A stretch of DNA of 64,000 nucleotides from assembly GCF_003268475.1 (NCBI RefSeq), contig NZ_MCIF01000002.1, forward strand, positions 1,472,955 to 1,536,954. Direction: 5' to 3'. The notes below the pieces were generated by a model, which was not told where the DNA came from, searched no databases, and saw only the letters and a program-made list of their open reading frames with translations. Shown piece by piece: positions 16,688-25,609 of this stretch (position 1 is the first letter of the stretch; the number at the start of each line of letters is the position of its first letter). Made by a program: the position numbers and the translations under genes. The stretch is from Thermogemmatispora tikiterensis (GTDB lineage: Bacteria > Chloroflexota > Ktedonobacteria > Ktedonobacterales > Ktedonobacteraceae).

Positions 16688-18595
16688 TCAGACCTCGCGA
16701 TACTCACCCTCGATGGGGCCAGAATCACCACCATCGGAGGGGTTCGAGCTGGAGGACGAGCCGCCGCCCGGAGCAGCACCGGCACTGGCTCCAGCCTGGC
16801 TGTAGATCTCTTGGCCGATGCGCGACAGCGAGCGCTCCAATTCATCCAGTGTGCTACGCACACGAGCGACATCGCTGTCTTTGAGGGCCTCTCGCACCGC
16901 CGCAATGTTGCTCTCCACCTCGCTGCGCAGGCTGGCCGACACCTTATCGCCCATATCGCGCAGCGTCCGCTCAGCCTGATAGGCCACGCTATCAGCGCGG
17001 TTGCGTAGCTCGATCTCTTCACGGCGGCGCCGATCCTCTTCCGCGTACTGCTCGGCCTCGCGCACCATGCGCTCCACTTCCTCCTTGCTGAGGCCGCTGG
17101 AGGCCGTGATCGTGATCTTCTGCTCGCGCCCGGTGGCCTTATCGCGCGCCGAGACATTCAGGATACCGTTGGCGTCGATATCGAAAGTCACCTCGATCTG
17201 CGGCACACCACGCGGAGCGGGCGGAATCCCCTCCAGACGGAAGCGGCCCAGGCTCTTGTTATCGCGAGCCAGCTCGCGCTCGCCCTGCAGCACATGGATC
17301 TCGACCGCCGTCTGATTATCCTCAGCGGTGCTGAACAGCTCCGTCTTGCGCGTCGGGATCGTTGTATTGCGCTCGATGAGCTTCGTCATCACACCTCCCA
17401 GCGTCTCAACACCCAGGGAGAGCGGCGTCACATCGAGCAGCAGGACATCGCGCACCTCGCCCTTGAGCACACCGGCCTGGATCGCCGCACCGATCGCCAC
17501 CACCTCATCCGGGTTGACCCCCTTATGTGGCTCCTTGCCGAAGAGGCGGCGCACCATCTCGATGACCGCTGGCATGCGCGTCTGGCCGCCGACCAGAACC
17601 ACCTCGTTGACATCGCTGGGGCGAATACCGGCATCGGCCAGAGCCTGCATCACCGGTCCGCGAGTGCGCTCGATCAGATCGCTCACCAACTGCTCCAGCT
17701 TGGCGCGCGTCAAGGTCATCATCAGATGCTTGGGGCCATTGGCATCAGCGCTAATGAAGGGCAGATTAATCTCCGTCTGCAGCGAGCTGGAGAGCTCAAT
17801 CTTTGCGCGCTCAGCGGCCTCCTTCAGGCGCTGCAACGCCATACGATCCTGGCGCAGGTCGATGCCATGCTCCTTACGGAACTCATCGGCCATCCAGTCG
17901 ATAATGCGCTGATCGAAATCATCGCCACCCAGGTGCGTATCGCCATTGGTGGCCTTCACCTCGAAGACGCCATCACCGAGCTGCAGAATCGAGATATCGA
18001 AGGTCCCGCCACCCAGATCGTAGACAGCGATGATCTCATCCTTCTTCTTATCCAGACCATAGGCCAGCGAGGCCGCCGTCGGCTCATTGATGATACGCAG
18101 AACCTCCAGACCGGCGATCTTGCCGGCATCCTTCGTGGCCTGGCGCTGCGAGTCGTTGAAGTAGGCCGGGACCGTAATCACAGCCTGCGTAATCTTCTCG
18201 CCCAGCTTCGCCTCGGCATCCAGCTTCAGCTTCTGCAGGATCATCGCTGAGATCTCCGGCGGGCTGTACTCACGGCCACCCATCACGACCCGCGCATCAC
18301 CATTGGGCGCCCTGGTAATCTTGTATGGCACCAGCTTCATGGTGCGCTGGACCTCGGGGTCATCGAAGCGGCGCCCCATCAAACGCTTGACCGAATAAAT
18401 CGTGTTCTCCGGGTTGGTGATCGCCTGGCGCTTGGCAAGCTGACCCACCAGTCGCTCACCTGTCTTGGTCACCGCCACCACCGACGGTGTCAGGCGCGAG
18501 CCTTCGCTATTCTCCAGGACTACCGGCTCGCCCGCCTCCATCACCGCCACCACCGAGTTGGTTGTCCCAAGGTCAATGCCGATCACTTTAGCCAT
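16688..18595 (-). CDS. dnaK: Chaperone protein DnaK (Hsp70)
   Basis: ATP-driven Hsp70 chaperone of the cytoplasm, 635 residues, normal length. The ATPase domain starts at [19 protein letters not shown] (residues 5-23) and contains [39 protein letters not shown] and [12 protein letters not shown]. The interdomain linker is [15 protein letters not shown], and the substrate domain follows to a helical lid. The extreme C-terminus, [10 protein letters not shown], replaces the usual EEVD-like tail after a Gly/Ser-rich linker. AAGGAGGG lies about ten bases upstream of the ATG. A promoter-like sequence lies about 170 bp upstream. grpE and an HspR-type regulator gene are upstream on the same strand. 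Confidence 0.98.
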   Translation of the reverse strand: MAKVIGIDLGTTNSVVAVMEAGEPVVLENSEGSRLTPSVVAVTKTGERLVGQLAKRQAITNPENTIYSVKRLMGRRFDDPEVQRTMKLVPYKITRAPNGDARVVMGGREYSPPEISAMILQKLKLDAEAKLGEKITQAVITVPAYFNDSQRQATKDAGKIAGLEVLRIINEPTAASLAYGLDKKKDEIIAVYDLGGGTFDISILQLGDGVFEVKATNGDTHLGGDDFDQRIIDWMADEFRKEHGIDLRQDRMALQRLKEAAERAKIELSSSLQTEINLPFISADANGPKHLMMTLTRAKLEQLVSDLIERTRGPVMQALADAGIRPSDVNEVVLVGGQTRMPAVIEMVRRLFGKEPHKGVNPDEVVAIGAAIQAGVLKGEVRDVLLLDVTPLSLGVETLGGVMTKLIERNTTIPTRKTELFSTAEDNQTAVEIHVLQGERELARDNKSLGRFRLEGIPPAPRGVPQIEVTFDIDANGILNVSARDKATGREQKITITASSGLSKEEVERMVREAEQYAEEDRRRREEIELRNRADSVAYQAERTLRDMGDKVSASLRSEVESNIAAVREALKDSDVARVRSTLDELERSLSRIGQEIYSQAGASAGAAPGGGSSSSSNPSDGGDSGPIEGEYREV

Positions 18596-18764
18596 CGCTA
18601 CAATCCCTCCTTCGTGGAGGAGAAAGCGCTCTTCTGAGAAGACTCTCTCCTCACACTACTCATGCTTTCACTCACTTCGTTCCTTCAAGCTCTTTCGTCA
18701 TCTCGTCACTTCAACACCGTTATACCCACGTCGCCAGCCATAGCAGGGCAGGTCTCTGTCAGTA

Positions 18765-18794
18765 CTTGTATCACATATCACAAAAACTGTCAAG
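18765..18794 (-). promoter_or_regulatory. Promoter-like sequence upstream of dnaK
   Basis: On the minus strand TTGACA (18794-18789) is followed after 18 bp by TACAAG (18770-18765). The -35 is perfect and the -10 matches four of six bases. The stretch is bounded by ACTTG and CAAGT, which pair loosely, but neither the CIRCE nor the HAIR consensus is present. Confidence 0.45.
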
Positions 18795-18831
18795 TCAATT
18801 TACCCAAACCGTCAGATACGGAACCAGGCAG

Positions 18832-19401
18832 TTATGGAGCAGACGGCGAGGAAGTAGTAGACTGTGAGCCGGCCACAACGACTTGAGCTGGGCGGACAAT
18901 GCGCTCGCCAAGCATATAGCCGGGGCGCACGATCTGCAGGACAGTGCCCTCGGGGGCACTAGCCTGGGTATCGAGGGCCACGGCCTCGTGCAGGCGCGGG
19001 TCGAACTGCTCGCCCTGGCGCCCAATCTGACGGATGCCCAACTCGGCCAGGGTACTGGCGAGGCGCCGGGCCACCAGGTGCAGCCCCTGAACCCAGGGCT
19101 GGTGGGCCAGTTCAGGGGGAGTGGCGCTGAGGGCGCGTCCCAGATCATCGAGGACGGGCAGCAGACGCCGCAGGAGAGCAATCTGGGCACTGAGGCTGGC
19201 CTCCTCCTGCTCTTGCCCCACACGGCGCCGGTAGTTGATAAAATCGGCCTGTGAGCGACGCAGCATATCCAGGTACTCTTCTGATCGCCGCTGCTCCGCG
19301 GCTAGCTCGCGCTCCAGGCGACTGACCAGTTGCGCTTTATCATCCTCCACGGCCTGCTGTGGCCTGGCTTCCTGCTGTCGCTCCTGCCCTTGATGCCACA
19401 T
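18832..19401 (-). CDS. grpE: Nucleotide exchange factor GrpE
   Basis: GrpE releases ADP from DnaK. The 189-residue protein begins with a long coiled-coil helix (VSRLERELAAEQRRSEEYLDMLRRSQADFINYRRRVGQE), passes through the family segment LLPVLDDLGRAL and ends in the beta domain (FDPRLHEAVALDTQASAPEGTVLQIVRPGYMLGERIVRPAQVVVA), which touches the DnaK ATPase. GAGGAGG precedes the ATG by seven bases. It lies 236 bp upstream of dnaK on the same strand. A perfect TTGACA inside an 11 bp palindrome (19514-19524) is about 115 bp upstream, but I cannot pair it with a good -10 box. Confidence 0.95.
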   Translation of the reverse strand: MWHQGQERQQEARPQQAVEDDKAQLVSRLERELAAEQRRSEEYLDMLRRSQADFINYRRRVGQEQEEASLSAQIALLRRLLPVLDDLGRALSATPPELAHQPWVQGLHLVARRLASTLAELGIRQIGRQGEQFDPRLHEAVALDTQASAPEGTVLQIVRPGYMLGERIVRPAQVVVAGSQSTTSSPSAP

Positions 19402-19798
19402 TTCCTGCCTCCTCTAGCGCGAAGACGAGGCCAGCAGTGCTCCGGCACCCCCCGGCTGCCCCTGACCAGCCGCCTCGCGCAATGTCAGACCTGTAACTTT
19501 TAACTCTATCATAGTTTGTCAAACGCTCGCTGAACTGACGGGCATTTCTTTAGCAGAAGCTCGGAGAAATACGAGTCTGCTCTGCTCTTGTCCCGCCACC
19601 TCTTTCCTGTTTGCTGATCTTCGGAACACCCTTGCCGAGGCAGCCAGCTGCTTGCGCTCCCAACTCCCCCGTTTGGGCGTCCGCCCCCCCTGAGGTGGGG
19701 CGAGCGCCGTCGGAGCCGGACTGGCACAGCGTGCGCGCAGGCAGGCAGGCAGCCTGCTCTCCCTTTCCCCTTCCATCCTCCTCTCTCTTCCACTCTGC
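19402..19798. other. Non-coding gap between grpE and hspR
   Basis: No gene is visible. The palindrome GTTTGTCAAAC at 19514-19524 contains, on the minus strand, a TTGACA hexamer suitable as a -35 box for grpE, so it could be both promoter element and operator. The part at 19620-19790 is GC-rich with runs of C and no convincing coding frame. Confidence 0.4.
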
Positions 19799-20419
19799 TC
19801 ACTCCCGCGCCGACTCAGAGCCTACCGCTCGCTCAGCGGGATCAGCCTCAGCGGCGTGCTGGTCTGCCTGCGATAGCCTGATGCGAGCTAGGGACTGCGA
19901 CGGCTGCCCGGCAATGTCCGCCTGTCCAGCCGCTGCCTCCTGCGAGCTGTGCTGCTCGCCAACTCCAGCTTGCTCGCTCAACGCCCGGCGTACCTCGATA
20001 CGCACTCCGGCACTTTCTCCGACCTCGCCCAGCCCCAGCACTTCGAAGAGCCGACGCATCTCACGCAGCGCATTCTCAGCACGCATTTGCGCCTCTCTTG
20101 CCTCTTGAATCTCCTGCTGGAGAACGCGGACATGCCTGCGAATCTGCATGATATAGCGAATGCCAACCGCGTTCACTCCCTGCTCATATAATTCGGCCAC
20201 CTCTTCGAGGATGGCCAGATCACTATCGGAGTAGAGGCGATTCTTGCCGCTTTGACGCGCCGGCTCCAGGAGGCCCGCTTTTTCCAGCTCTCCTCCATAG
20301 CGTCGCAACATGTGCGGAGGCAGCCCCAGTAGCTCCGAGACAACCCCTATGGTGTACTTGTGAATTGTGTCTCTCGGCTCACCTGGGACTCTCGCAGATG
20401 GCCTGGATCGTCGCTTCAT
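19799..20419 (-). CDS. hspR: HspR-type MerR-family heat-shock regulator
   Basis: The 206-residue protein has an N-terminal MerR-like winged helix at about residues 19-90: KYTIGVVSELLGLPPHMLRRYGGELEKAGLLEPARQSGKNRLYSDSDLAILEEVAEL, then INAVGIRYIM-like NAVGIRYIMQIRRHV. HspR proteins repress dnaK operons and use DnaK as co-repressor. A coiled-coil segment follows (about 94-130), then a low-complexity tail of about 70 residues without known function, longer than in actinobacterial HspR. It is transcribed toward grpE and dnaK, which strongly supports a heat-shock role. No CTTGAGT-N7-ACTCAAG operator was found. AAGGAGG lies seven bases before the ATG and a good promoter stands at 20570-20598. Confidence 0.82.
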   Translation of the reverse strand: MKRRSRPSARVPGEPRDTIHKYTIGVVSELLGLPPHMLRRYGGELEKAGLLEPARQSGKNRLYSDSDLAILEEVAELYEQGVNAVGIRYIMQIRRHVRVLQQEIQEAREAQMRAENALREMRRLFEVLGLGEVGESAGVRIEVRRALSEQAGVGEQHSSQEAAAGQADIAGQPSQSLARIRLSQADQHAAEADPAERAVGSESARE

Positions 20420-20569
20420 GCCAAGCCTCCTTCCTCAACGACCTCTGACCTGGCCCGCTGTGCCACGCTGTGCCATGCTGTGGGCATCACGCACGCCCCT
20501 TCACCCCTGAACCTACCTCCCCACGAGGGGCGCACGCTCACCTGCTCCCCGCTCCCGGGACCTATCCAT

Positions 20570-20598
20570 AGGATATACTTTTTAACAATTTTTGTCAA
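20570..20598 (-). promoter_or_regulatory. Promoter of hspR
   Basis: On the minus strand TTGACA (20598-20593), a 17 bp spacer and TATCCT (20575-20570). The -10 overlaps the small palindrome TATCCATAGGATA (20563-20575), a possible operator. The leader to the start codon is about 145 bp. Confidence 0.65.
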
Positions 20599-20673
20599 GT
20601 GATTTGTCCAAAAATCAAAGGAGCTACTTGCAGGCCGATGGCTGGCCCGACAAGATCAGACTCAGCTGAGCAC

Positions 20674-21474
20674 CTAAGACTGGAGCAAACGCGTCAGGGC
20701 CTCCGCTTGGGCACTGAACCTGGCCAGGCGCTTTTTTTTGAGATTCTCGCGCAGAATCCAGGCAATATCCTTGTCATTCCAGCTGGCACAGGTCTGCATC
20801 AGCGCAAAGCCTTCCTCCGGGGCGGCAGCTGTGACGACGCTGAGACTGTAACCCAGAGTCTGACGTAGGGAGCGAAAAGCGGCTTGATGGCGATCCGCCG
20901 GCGGCAGCCGATGCAGCCGCTCCAGAACCTGGCGATGAATGCTGAGAGCTGCTGTGATGAACCGATGCTCCAGGAGCAGCGATGGCTCAGCCAGGGCCGC
21001 TACTGCGGCACGCTGGTGCAGCAGGAGACCTTCGGCAGCCAGGCGACTAAGCTGCGCCAGGGTCTCTGCGCTGGCCGCAGGAAGCAGTTGCTGATAGGCC
21101 ATAACTACTCCCTCGCGAATACGCCAGCAGGGAGAAAGCGCTCGATCTTCTAAGAGGGCTAAAGCCCATGCTCGCCAGTCTGGCCAGACCGCCGCACAGG
21201 CCCCCAGAGCAATGAGACCACACAGGACGGTGAATTCGGCAGGGGTATTGCTCTGCACGTCTTCACGCTCCGTGCTCAACAGATAGGTCAGGAGCGTTTC
21301 GACAGCTGGCTGATCATTGGACATGTGCAAGGCGAGGAGATGCGCTAGATCATAGGCTAAGGCCAGATTGGCCCGGGGGCCCGGCAGATGGCTCTGCTCC
21401 CGCAGATAGAACTCCAGGAGCCGCGGTCTGCCGCGTAGGGCTTTGTCAATGAGCGGTTCTAGTGTATCTTGCAT
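20674..21474 (-). CDS. HEAT-repeat-like protein of unknown function
   Basis: A soluble 266-residue protein of paired helices. The segment WRIREGVVMAYQQLLPAASAETLAQLSRLAAEGLLLHQRAAVAALAEPSLL has the spacing of HEAT repeats (x-WRVREGxxxA followed by a second helix), and a second possible unit appears in the N-terminal half. It resembles the alpha-solenoids of DNA alkylation repair (AlkD-like) or phycobilisome lyase-like proteins, but no catalytic residues of either can be assigned, so no function is proposed. It stands alone between the hspR promoter and the MerR gene, with AAGGAA about ten bases before the ATG. Confidence 0.72.
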   Translation of the reverse strand: MQDTLEPLIDKALRGRPRLLEFYLREQSHLPGPRANLALAYDLAHLLALHMSNDQPAVETLLTYLLSTEREDVQSNTPAEFTVLCGLIALGACAAVWPDWRAWALALLEDRALSPCWRIREGVVMAYQQLLPAASAETLAQLSRLAAEGLLLHQRAAVAALAEPSLLLEHRFITAALSIHRQVLERLHRLPPADRHQAAFRSLRQTLGYSLSVVTAAAPEEGFALMQTCASWNDKDIAWILRENLKKKRLARFSAQAEALTRLLQS

Positions 21475-21688
21475 GCTGTTTCAGTTCCTTTGTCTACGCT
21501 ATCAGGGTCGCTGCCCTGATTGTAGCACAGAGTCATCGCTGTCTCTAGTTGCTCCTTGCTCGTACTTACGGTTGTCCACTCCTATTCCAGCAGACCAACT
21601 GGTGCTGGCTGTGCTCCTTTTTCACCCCTGACTCGCTAACCCACATTCGCGCCTCACTCTTACGACATGACCTCTCACTTCCTTAACC

Positions 21689-21718
21689 TTGACGTAAACG
21701 GTAAACCTGTGCTACAAT
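21689..21718 (+). promoter_or_regulatory. MerR-type promoter
   Basis: TTGACG (21689-21694) and TACAAT (21713-21718) are separated by 18 bp that contain GTAAAC twice. Long spacers with operator repeats inside are typical of promoters twisted open by MerR proteins, and the next gene is one. The 145 bp leader to 21863 has no other feature I recognise. Confidence 0.65.
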
Positions 21719-21862
21719 GGTAACGGACGGCTGGCGAAAGCGGTGTTGAAGAGCAGCTTTGTGCAGCTGCAACGGTCGATAGCCCTGGCCAGACGGCCAG
21801 GTCGCCAGGCGACAGCGCTCGTTCTCTTGTTGTAATTCGCTCTCCAGGAGGTCGCCTCAGCG

Positions 21863-22369
21863 ATGGCTATGGCAGATGCGGCATGCTCCTCCGAGCAGAC
21901 TGGCACTGGTAGACGACGCTTCTCTCCTCTTCTGACAATTGAGCAGGTGGCTTCTCGTACCGGTCTGACGAAGCGGACGCTGCGCTACTATGAGGAGCTG
22001 GGCTTGCTGCGACCCACTGGACGCAGCGATGGCAATTATCGCCTCTATAGTGAGGACGATGTGGAGCGCGTGGAACGCATTAAGGAGCTGCGCGACCTGC
22101 TGGGCTTCTCACTGGCAGAAATTCGCGCATTCCTGGAGGCCGACGACGAGCGCGAGCAGCTCCGCGAGGCTTTCCGCCAGGAGAGCGATGTCGAGGCCCG
22201 CCTCGCTCAGCTCGAGCGTTGCGATACCTTGATTCAGCGCCAGCTACAGTTGATTGAGCAGAAGATCACCGGCCTGGAGCAGCTGCGCTCCAGCCTGCAA
22301 GCAAGGCTGGACCGCCACGCCCAACGTCGCGCTGAGTTGCTCCAGCAACGATCCTCACTTGACAAGTGA
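21863..22369 (+). CDS. MerR family transcriptional regulator
   Basis: A 168-residue regulator. The winged helix spans about residues 23-95 (LLTIEQVASRTGLTKRTLRYYEELGLLRPTGRSDGNYRLYSEDDVERVERIKELRDLLGFSLAEI), followed by a long dimerisation coiled coil and a short tail. No effector domain and no conserved cysteine pair for metals are present. The next gene in the same direction encodes an MFS exporter, so control of drug efflux is a reasonable inference. Its own promoter has a spacer of the MerR kind, suggesting autoregulation. AGGAGG lies 11 bases upstream of the ATG. Confidence 0.92.
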   Translation: MAMADAACSSEQTGTGRRRFSPLLTIEQVASRTGLTKRTLRYYEELGLLRPTGRSDGNYRLYSEDDVERVERIKELRDLLGFSLAEIRAFLEADDEREQLREAFRQESDVEARLAQLERCDTLIQRQLQLIEQKITGLEQLRSSLQARLDRHAQRRAELLQQRSSLDK

Positions 22370-22854
22370 GCTTTATGCTCCTGGCGCAAGTTTTTGGCGA
22401 CATATATAGTTATATTTCTAATTATTAATATGTAATGGCAGCTGTCTCAGGGGAGCAGACCAATCCCTGAGCGTAGGCAGGTCAGGGGCATGGCCACCTG
22501 ACAGATGCTTGCAGGTGCAGGGGCACATGAGGTCCCCGGCATAGTGTTTCCTTCCCGAAGGAGATGTGGACCGGAGACAGCGGCGAGGTCATGCCGTCCG
22601 GTGTGGCCCGCGCGCCTTCCACTGGCGTTCCGGTCCACATCTTCTCCTTTCGTAGCTGATATCGCCTTGCCTCACCGGCACTGGCCCTTTGCGGAGCGAC
22701 TCTCTGTCCCAGCACTCAAGCACCGGTTCCACCGCTCTCCTGACACGGCCTCTTGGAGATTCTCTGCTCATTAGCTTTTTTACCTGCATTTCTTTAAACG
22801 GAATTCCTTGGCAGATTGAGTTGATTTTCTTGAGAGAAGGGATGTGTTAGCAAG
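22370..22854. other. Structured non-coding region between MerR and MFS genes
   Basis: The first part (22380-22435) is very AT-rich, with TATAGT and TAATAT boxes that may serve as a promoter. A 14 bp perfect inverted repeat follows, AGATGTGGACCGGA at 22562-22575 and TCCGGTCCACATCT at 22629-22642, enclosing 53 nt and followed by TCTCCTTTCG. No protein is encoded. A leader or attenuator controlling the exporter is possible. Confidence 0.55.
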
Positions 22855-24216
22855 ATGCGCGTTTCTTCAGAAGAAGAGGTGACCTTATCAGCGCCTGATA
22901 TGGCCAGAGAAGCTTCCGCAGCTACTACGACGACTGCTGTGCTCCAGCCCGCGCCATCGCAAAGCGGGATTTTTCGCGCCTTCCGGGCTTTACGCCACCG
23001 TAATTTTCGTCTTTTCTGGTTCGGTCAGCTTATTTCGTTGATCGGGACCTGGATGCAGACCACAGCTCAAGCATGGCTGGTGCTGGAGTTGGACCATGAC
23101 GCCTGGTTACTTGGTGTGGTCGGGGCCCTTCAGTTCTTGCCTGTCCTCTTTTTCGCTCTCTTCGGGGGCATTATTGCCGATCGTCTCCCGAAGAAGCGCA
23201 TTCTGGTGCTGACGCAATCGTCAGCCGCGGTGCAAGCTTTCTTGCTGTGGGTGTTAGTGGCCAGTGGTGCTGTGCAGATCTGGCACGTGCTGGTGCTGGC
23301 TTTGCTGCTGGGTATTACGAATGCGCTCGATATGCCGACACGGCAGGCTTTTGTGGTCGAGATGGTGGGACGCGAGGATCTGCCGAACGCAGTGGCCCTG
23401 AACTCCTCCTTGTTCAATATGGCCCGTGTGCTTGGTCCCGCTATTGGTGGCTTGTTGATCGCCCGCCTTGGGGTGGCGCCGCTCTTTCTGCTCAATGCAC
23501 TGAGCTTTCTACCGGTGATCGCGGGCATCGCCATGATCGACTCCCGTCGTCTCTACGCTCAGGCCCGCTTGCCGCTAGGCAAGCAGGGGCAGCCCAGTCC
23601 TCTGCAGAGCTTGCGCGAAGGGCTGGCCTATGTGGCGCATACGCCGTCTGTGCTGCTGGTGATCGTGGTGGTGGGCCTGGTCTCGCTCTTCGGGATTAAT
23701 TTCAATGTCTCGCTGCCGCTCTTCGCCACGGATGTGCTGCACGCCGGACCGGCAGGCTTTGGCTTCATCTCCTCCGCCTTCGGGATCGGTTCGCTGCTTT
23801 CAGCTCTCTGGCTGGCCTGGGCCAATAAGCGGCCCACTATTCGCAGCCTCCTTGTTAGTGGCATCGCTTTTAGCATCCTGGAGGCCGGGTTTGCCATGTC
23901 GCCGTGGTATCCGCTGTCATTGGTCTTGATCGCCTTGACCGGCTTTACGCAGATCGCTTTCTCGGCGCTGGCTAATACGACCTTGCAGGCTGTGACGCCA
24001 GACCACCTGCGTGGGCGCGTGATGAGCGTCTATATGATGGTCTTCGCTGGTAGCTCGCCCATCGGCAATCTGTACACGGGCGCCCTGGCCGATCTGTTCG
24101 GCGCTCCAGCGGCGGTGCTGGCTGGTGCACTCCCCAGCCTGATCGCTGCGCTGGCTGGCTGGTTCCTGCGCGGACCTGCCGAGAAAGATTTGACGGAATC
24201 GCCACAATTTCTATAA
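22855..24216 (+). CDS. MFS exporter (EntS/DHA3-like)
   Basis: A 453-residue secondary transporter with twelve predicted membrane helices after a 40-residue hydrophilic head. The opening FRALRHRNFRLFWFGQLISLIGTWMQTTAQAWLVLEL is the hallmark of the DHA3/EntS-type group that exports enterobactin, macrolides and other drugs. The loop-2 motif GGIIADRLPKKRILVLTQS and PDHLRGRVMSVYMMVFAGSSPIGNLYTGALAD near the end also fit. Proton-driven drug efflux at the cytoplasmic membrane is the likely role; the substrate is unknown. The MerR gene upstream is the candidate regulator. A decayed copy of its 3' third follows directly. Confidence 0.93.
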   Translation: MRVSSEEEVTLSAPDMAREASAATTTTAVLQPAPSQSGIFRAFRALRHRNFRLFWFGQLISLIGTWMQTTAQAWLVLELDHDAWLLGVVGALQFLPVLFFALFGGIIADRLPKKRILVLTQSSAAVQAFLLWVLVASGAVQIWHVLVLALLLGITNALDMPTRQAFVVEMVGREDLPNAVALNSSLFNMARVLGPAIGGLLIARLGVAPLFLLNALSFLPVIAGIAMIDSRRLYAQARLPLGKQGQPSPLQSLREGLAYVAHTPSVLLVIVVVGLVSLFGINFNVSLPLFATDVLHAGPAGFGFISSAFGIGSLLSALWLAWANKRPTIRSLLVSGIAFSILEAGFAMSPWYPLSLVLIALTGFTQIAFSALANTTLQAVTPDHLRGRVMSVYMMVFAGSSPIGNLYTGALADLFGAPAAVLAGALPSLIAALAGWFLRGPAEKDLTESPQFL

Positions 24217-24299
24217 CTGGCTCACGCCTCCAGCCCCGCCAGGCCCACGCTACCTCAACCGCGCTGCTATTATCGGTTGCAGGCCAAGCTTAGGGGCCT

Positions 24300-24728
24300 G
24301 GCGCCGGGCTTTTTCCAGCCAGTCTCTCCTTCGCTGGCATGCCCTGGCTTTGCGACCCAGCGCATCGCCGTGCCTGCCAGCCTGGCGACTGGCCTGGGTC
24401 AAGCAGCAGTCTACTATCCGTAGCCTCTTTGTCAACGGCAGCGCTTGCAGTATACTGAAAGCAGGGTTCGCGCTCCCGCTCCGGTCGCTGCCGTCATTGA
24501 CCTTGAGTGCCCTGACCGACTCCACGCGGATCGCTTCCTCAGCCCGGACCGCTACCATCCTGCCGACTGCGAGGCCAGATCAGCTGCGCAGGTGCGTGAG
24601 CTGCGCCGCTCGGGGTGACAGCGGTGGTGCTGGCGGCGGCTGTTCTCAGCCTGAGCGCCATTCTGTCCAGCTCGGCTGATTGCTGCGCGAACCAATGGAG
24701 AAAGATTTGATGGAGCTGCGATACAGCT
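24300..24728 (+). pseudogene. Decayed partial copy of the MFS exporter 3' end
   Basis: The region mirrors the last third of the exporter gene at protein and DNA level. LAWVKQQSTIRSLFVNGSA with ILKAGFAL here matches LAWANKRPTIRSLLVSGIA with ILEAGFAM there, and RPDQLRRCV matches TPDHLRGRV. The end GAGAAAGATTTGA at 24698 repeats 24181. The offset between copies falls from about 578 to 517 bp along the match, so some 60 bp were lost, and the frame is broken after about 24600. It is a fossil of a tandem duplication or of a second exporter gene. The lipoate ligase gene begins exactly where the similarity stops. Confidence 0.8.
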
Positions 24729-25544
24729 ATGGCTGCGACTGATGACCTCGCCTGGCGTATCCTGCCGCTCACCGTCGCTGATCAGCAGGTGCATCTGGAC
24801 TACGGTCTGCGGCTGCTTGCCGGTAACGAGGCGCCTCAGCCACCGACCCTTTATTGGTCGCAGGCCAACAAGATAGGTCTGGTGCTGGGTTTCTCTCAGA
24901 AGGCGGCCCAATTGAACGTCGAGGCCTTGCGCCAGCTGGCCTTGCCGCTCTATCAGCGTCAGGCCGGCGGCACAGCGGTCCTGGTTGGCCCTGATCTGCT
25001 GGCGCTGGACGTCTTTTTGCCGCCAGGACATCCTTTCATTCTGGCGGACGTGGTGGAGTCCTACCGCTGGCTGGGAGAGAGCTGGGTAGCGGCCCTGGAC
25101 CGCTTAGGGGTTACGACACGCCTTGTTCCACCGGCAGAGGCCCGCGCTCAGCAGGCTCTGCTGAAACAGCCAGCTACGGCGTCGCGCGAGGCCGTGCTGC
25201 GCCGCGCCTGTTATGGGTCGCTCTCTCCCTACGAGGTGGTGGCGCCTGATCAGCGCAAGGTAGTGGGACTGACTATGATCCGCCGTCGTACAGGGAGTCT
25301 GCTACAGTCCGGGCTGCTGCTGCGCTGGGAGGTGGAGCCGCTCGCCCTGGTTCTGGGTCAGACGGCAGAAGAGCAGGCTCTGCTGCGCCGCGAGCTGCCG
25401 CGCCGTGCTGTGGGACTGGAGACTCTGGCAGGCCGAGCGGTCTCCGTTGCAGAAGTGATGGTCGCTTTCGAACAGGCCCTGCTGGCTCGATGTTTCTCTC
25501 CTCCAACGCCGCAAAAGCGCCCCACATCTCCTGCTGAGACTTGA
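24729..25544 (+). CDS. Lipoate--protein ligase A family protein
   Basis: The 271-residue protein belongs to the BPL/LplA/LipB fold that attaches or transfers lipoyl or octanoyl groups to E2 and GcvH lipoyl domains. The ligand loop appears as RQAGGTAVLVGPDLLALDVFLP (residues 77-98), where many members have RRxxGGGAVxHD, so the usual His is replaced by Val. The catalytic lysine is Lys177 in DQRKVVGLTMIRR, preceded by the CYGSLSPYEVV block. There is no C-terminal accessory domain, as in LipM/LipL-like transferases. It starts immediately after the decayed exporter copy, with only a weak ribosome site. Confidence 0.82.
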   Translation: MAATDDLAWRILPLTVADQQVHLDYGLRLLAGNEAPQPPTLYWSQANKIGLVLGFSQKAAQLNVEALRQLALPLYQRQAGGTAVLVGPDLLALDVFLPPGHPFILADVVESYRWLGESWVAALDRLGVTTRLVPPAEARAQQALLKQPATASREAVLRRACYGSLSPYEVVAPDQRKVVGLTMIRRRTGSLLQSGLLLRWEVEPLALVLGQTAEEQALLRRELPRRAVGLETLAGRAVSVAEVMVAFEQALLARCFSPPTPQKRPTSPAET

Positions 25545-25570
25545 CGAGGCGCCGCTCTCGTGCCTATACT
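25541..25570 (+). promoter_or_regulatory. Promoter of the PIG-L gene
   Basis: TTGACG (25541-25546), an 18 bp spacer and TATACT (25565-25570). The -35 box contains the TGA stop codon of the lipoate ligase gene. Confidence 0.65.
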
Positions 25571-25609
25571 AGGCAAACTCCATGAGTATAGTAGCAGAGG
25601 TCCTTTACT

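Noticed and set aside
17294..18250. A 318-codon frame opposite dnaK
   Set aside because: Shadow of dnaK; the GC-rich third positions keep the antisense frame open.
18596..20640. CIRCE (TTAGCACTC-N9-GAGTGCTAA) or HAIR (CTTGAGT-N7-ACTCAAG) operators
   Set aside because: Neither consensus could be found in the leaders of dnaK, grpE or hspR; only small unrelated palindromes are present.
22505..22774. Small protein between the MerR and MFS genes
   Set aside because: The frame covers an inverted repeat, lacks a ribosome site and shows no protein-like composition.
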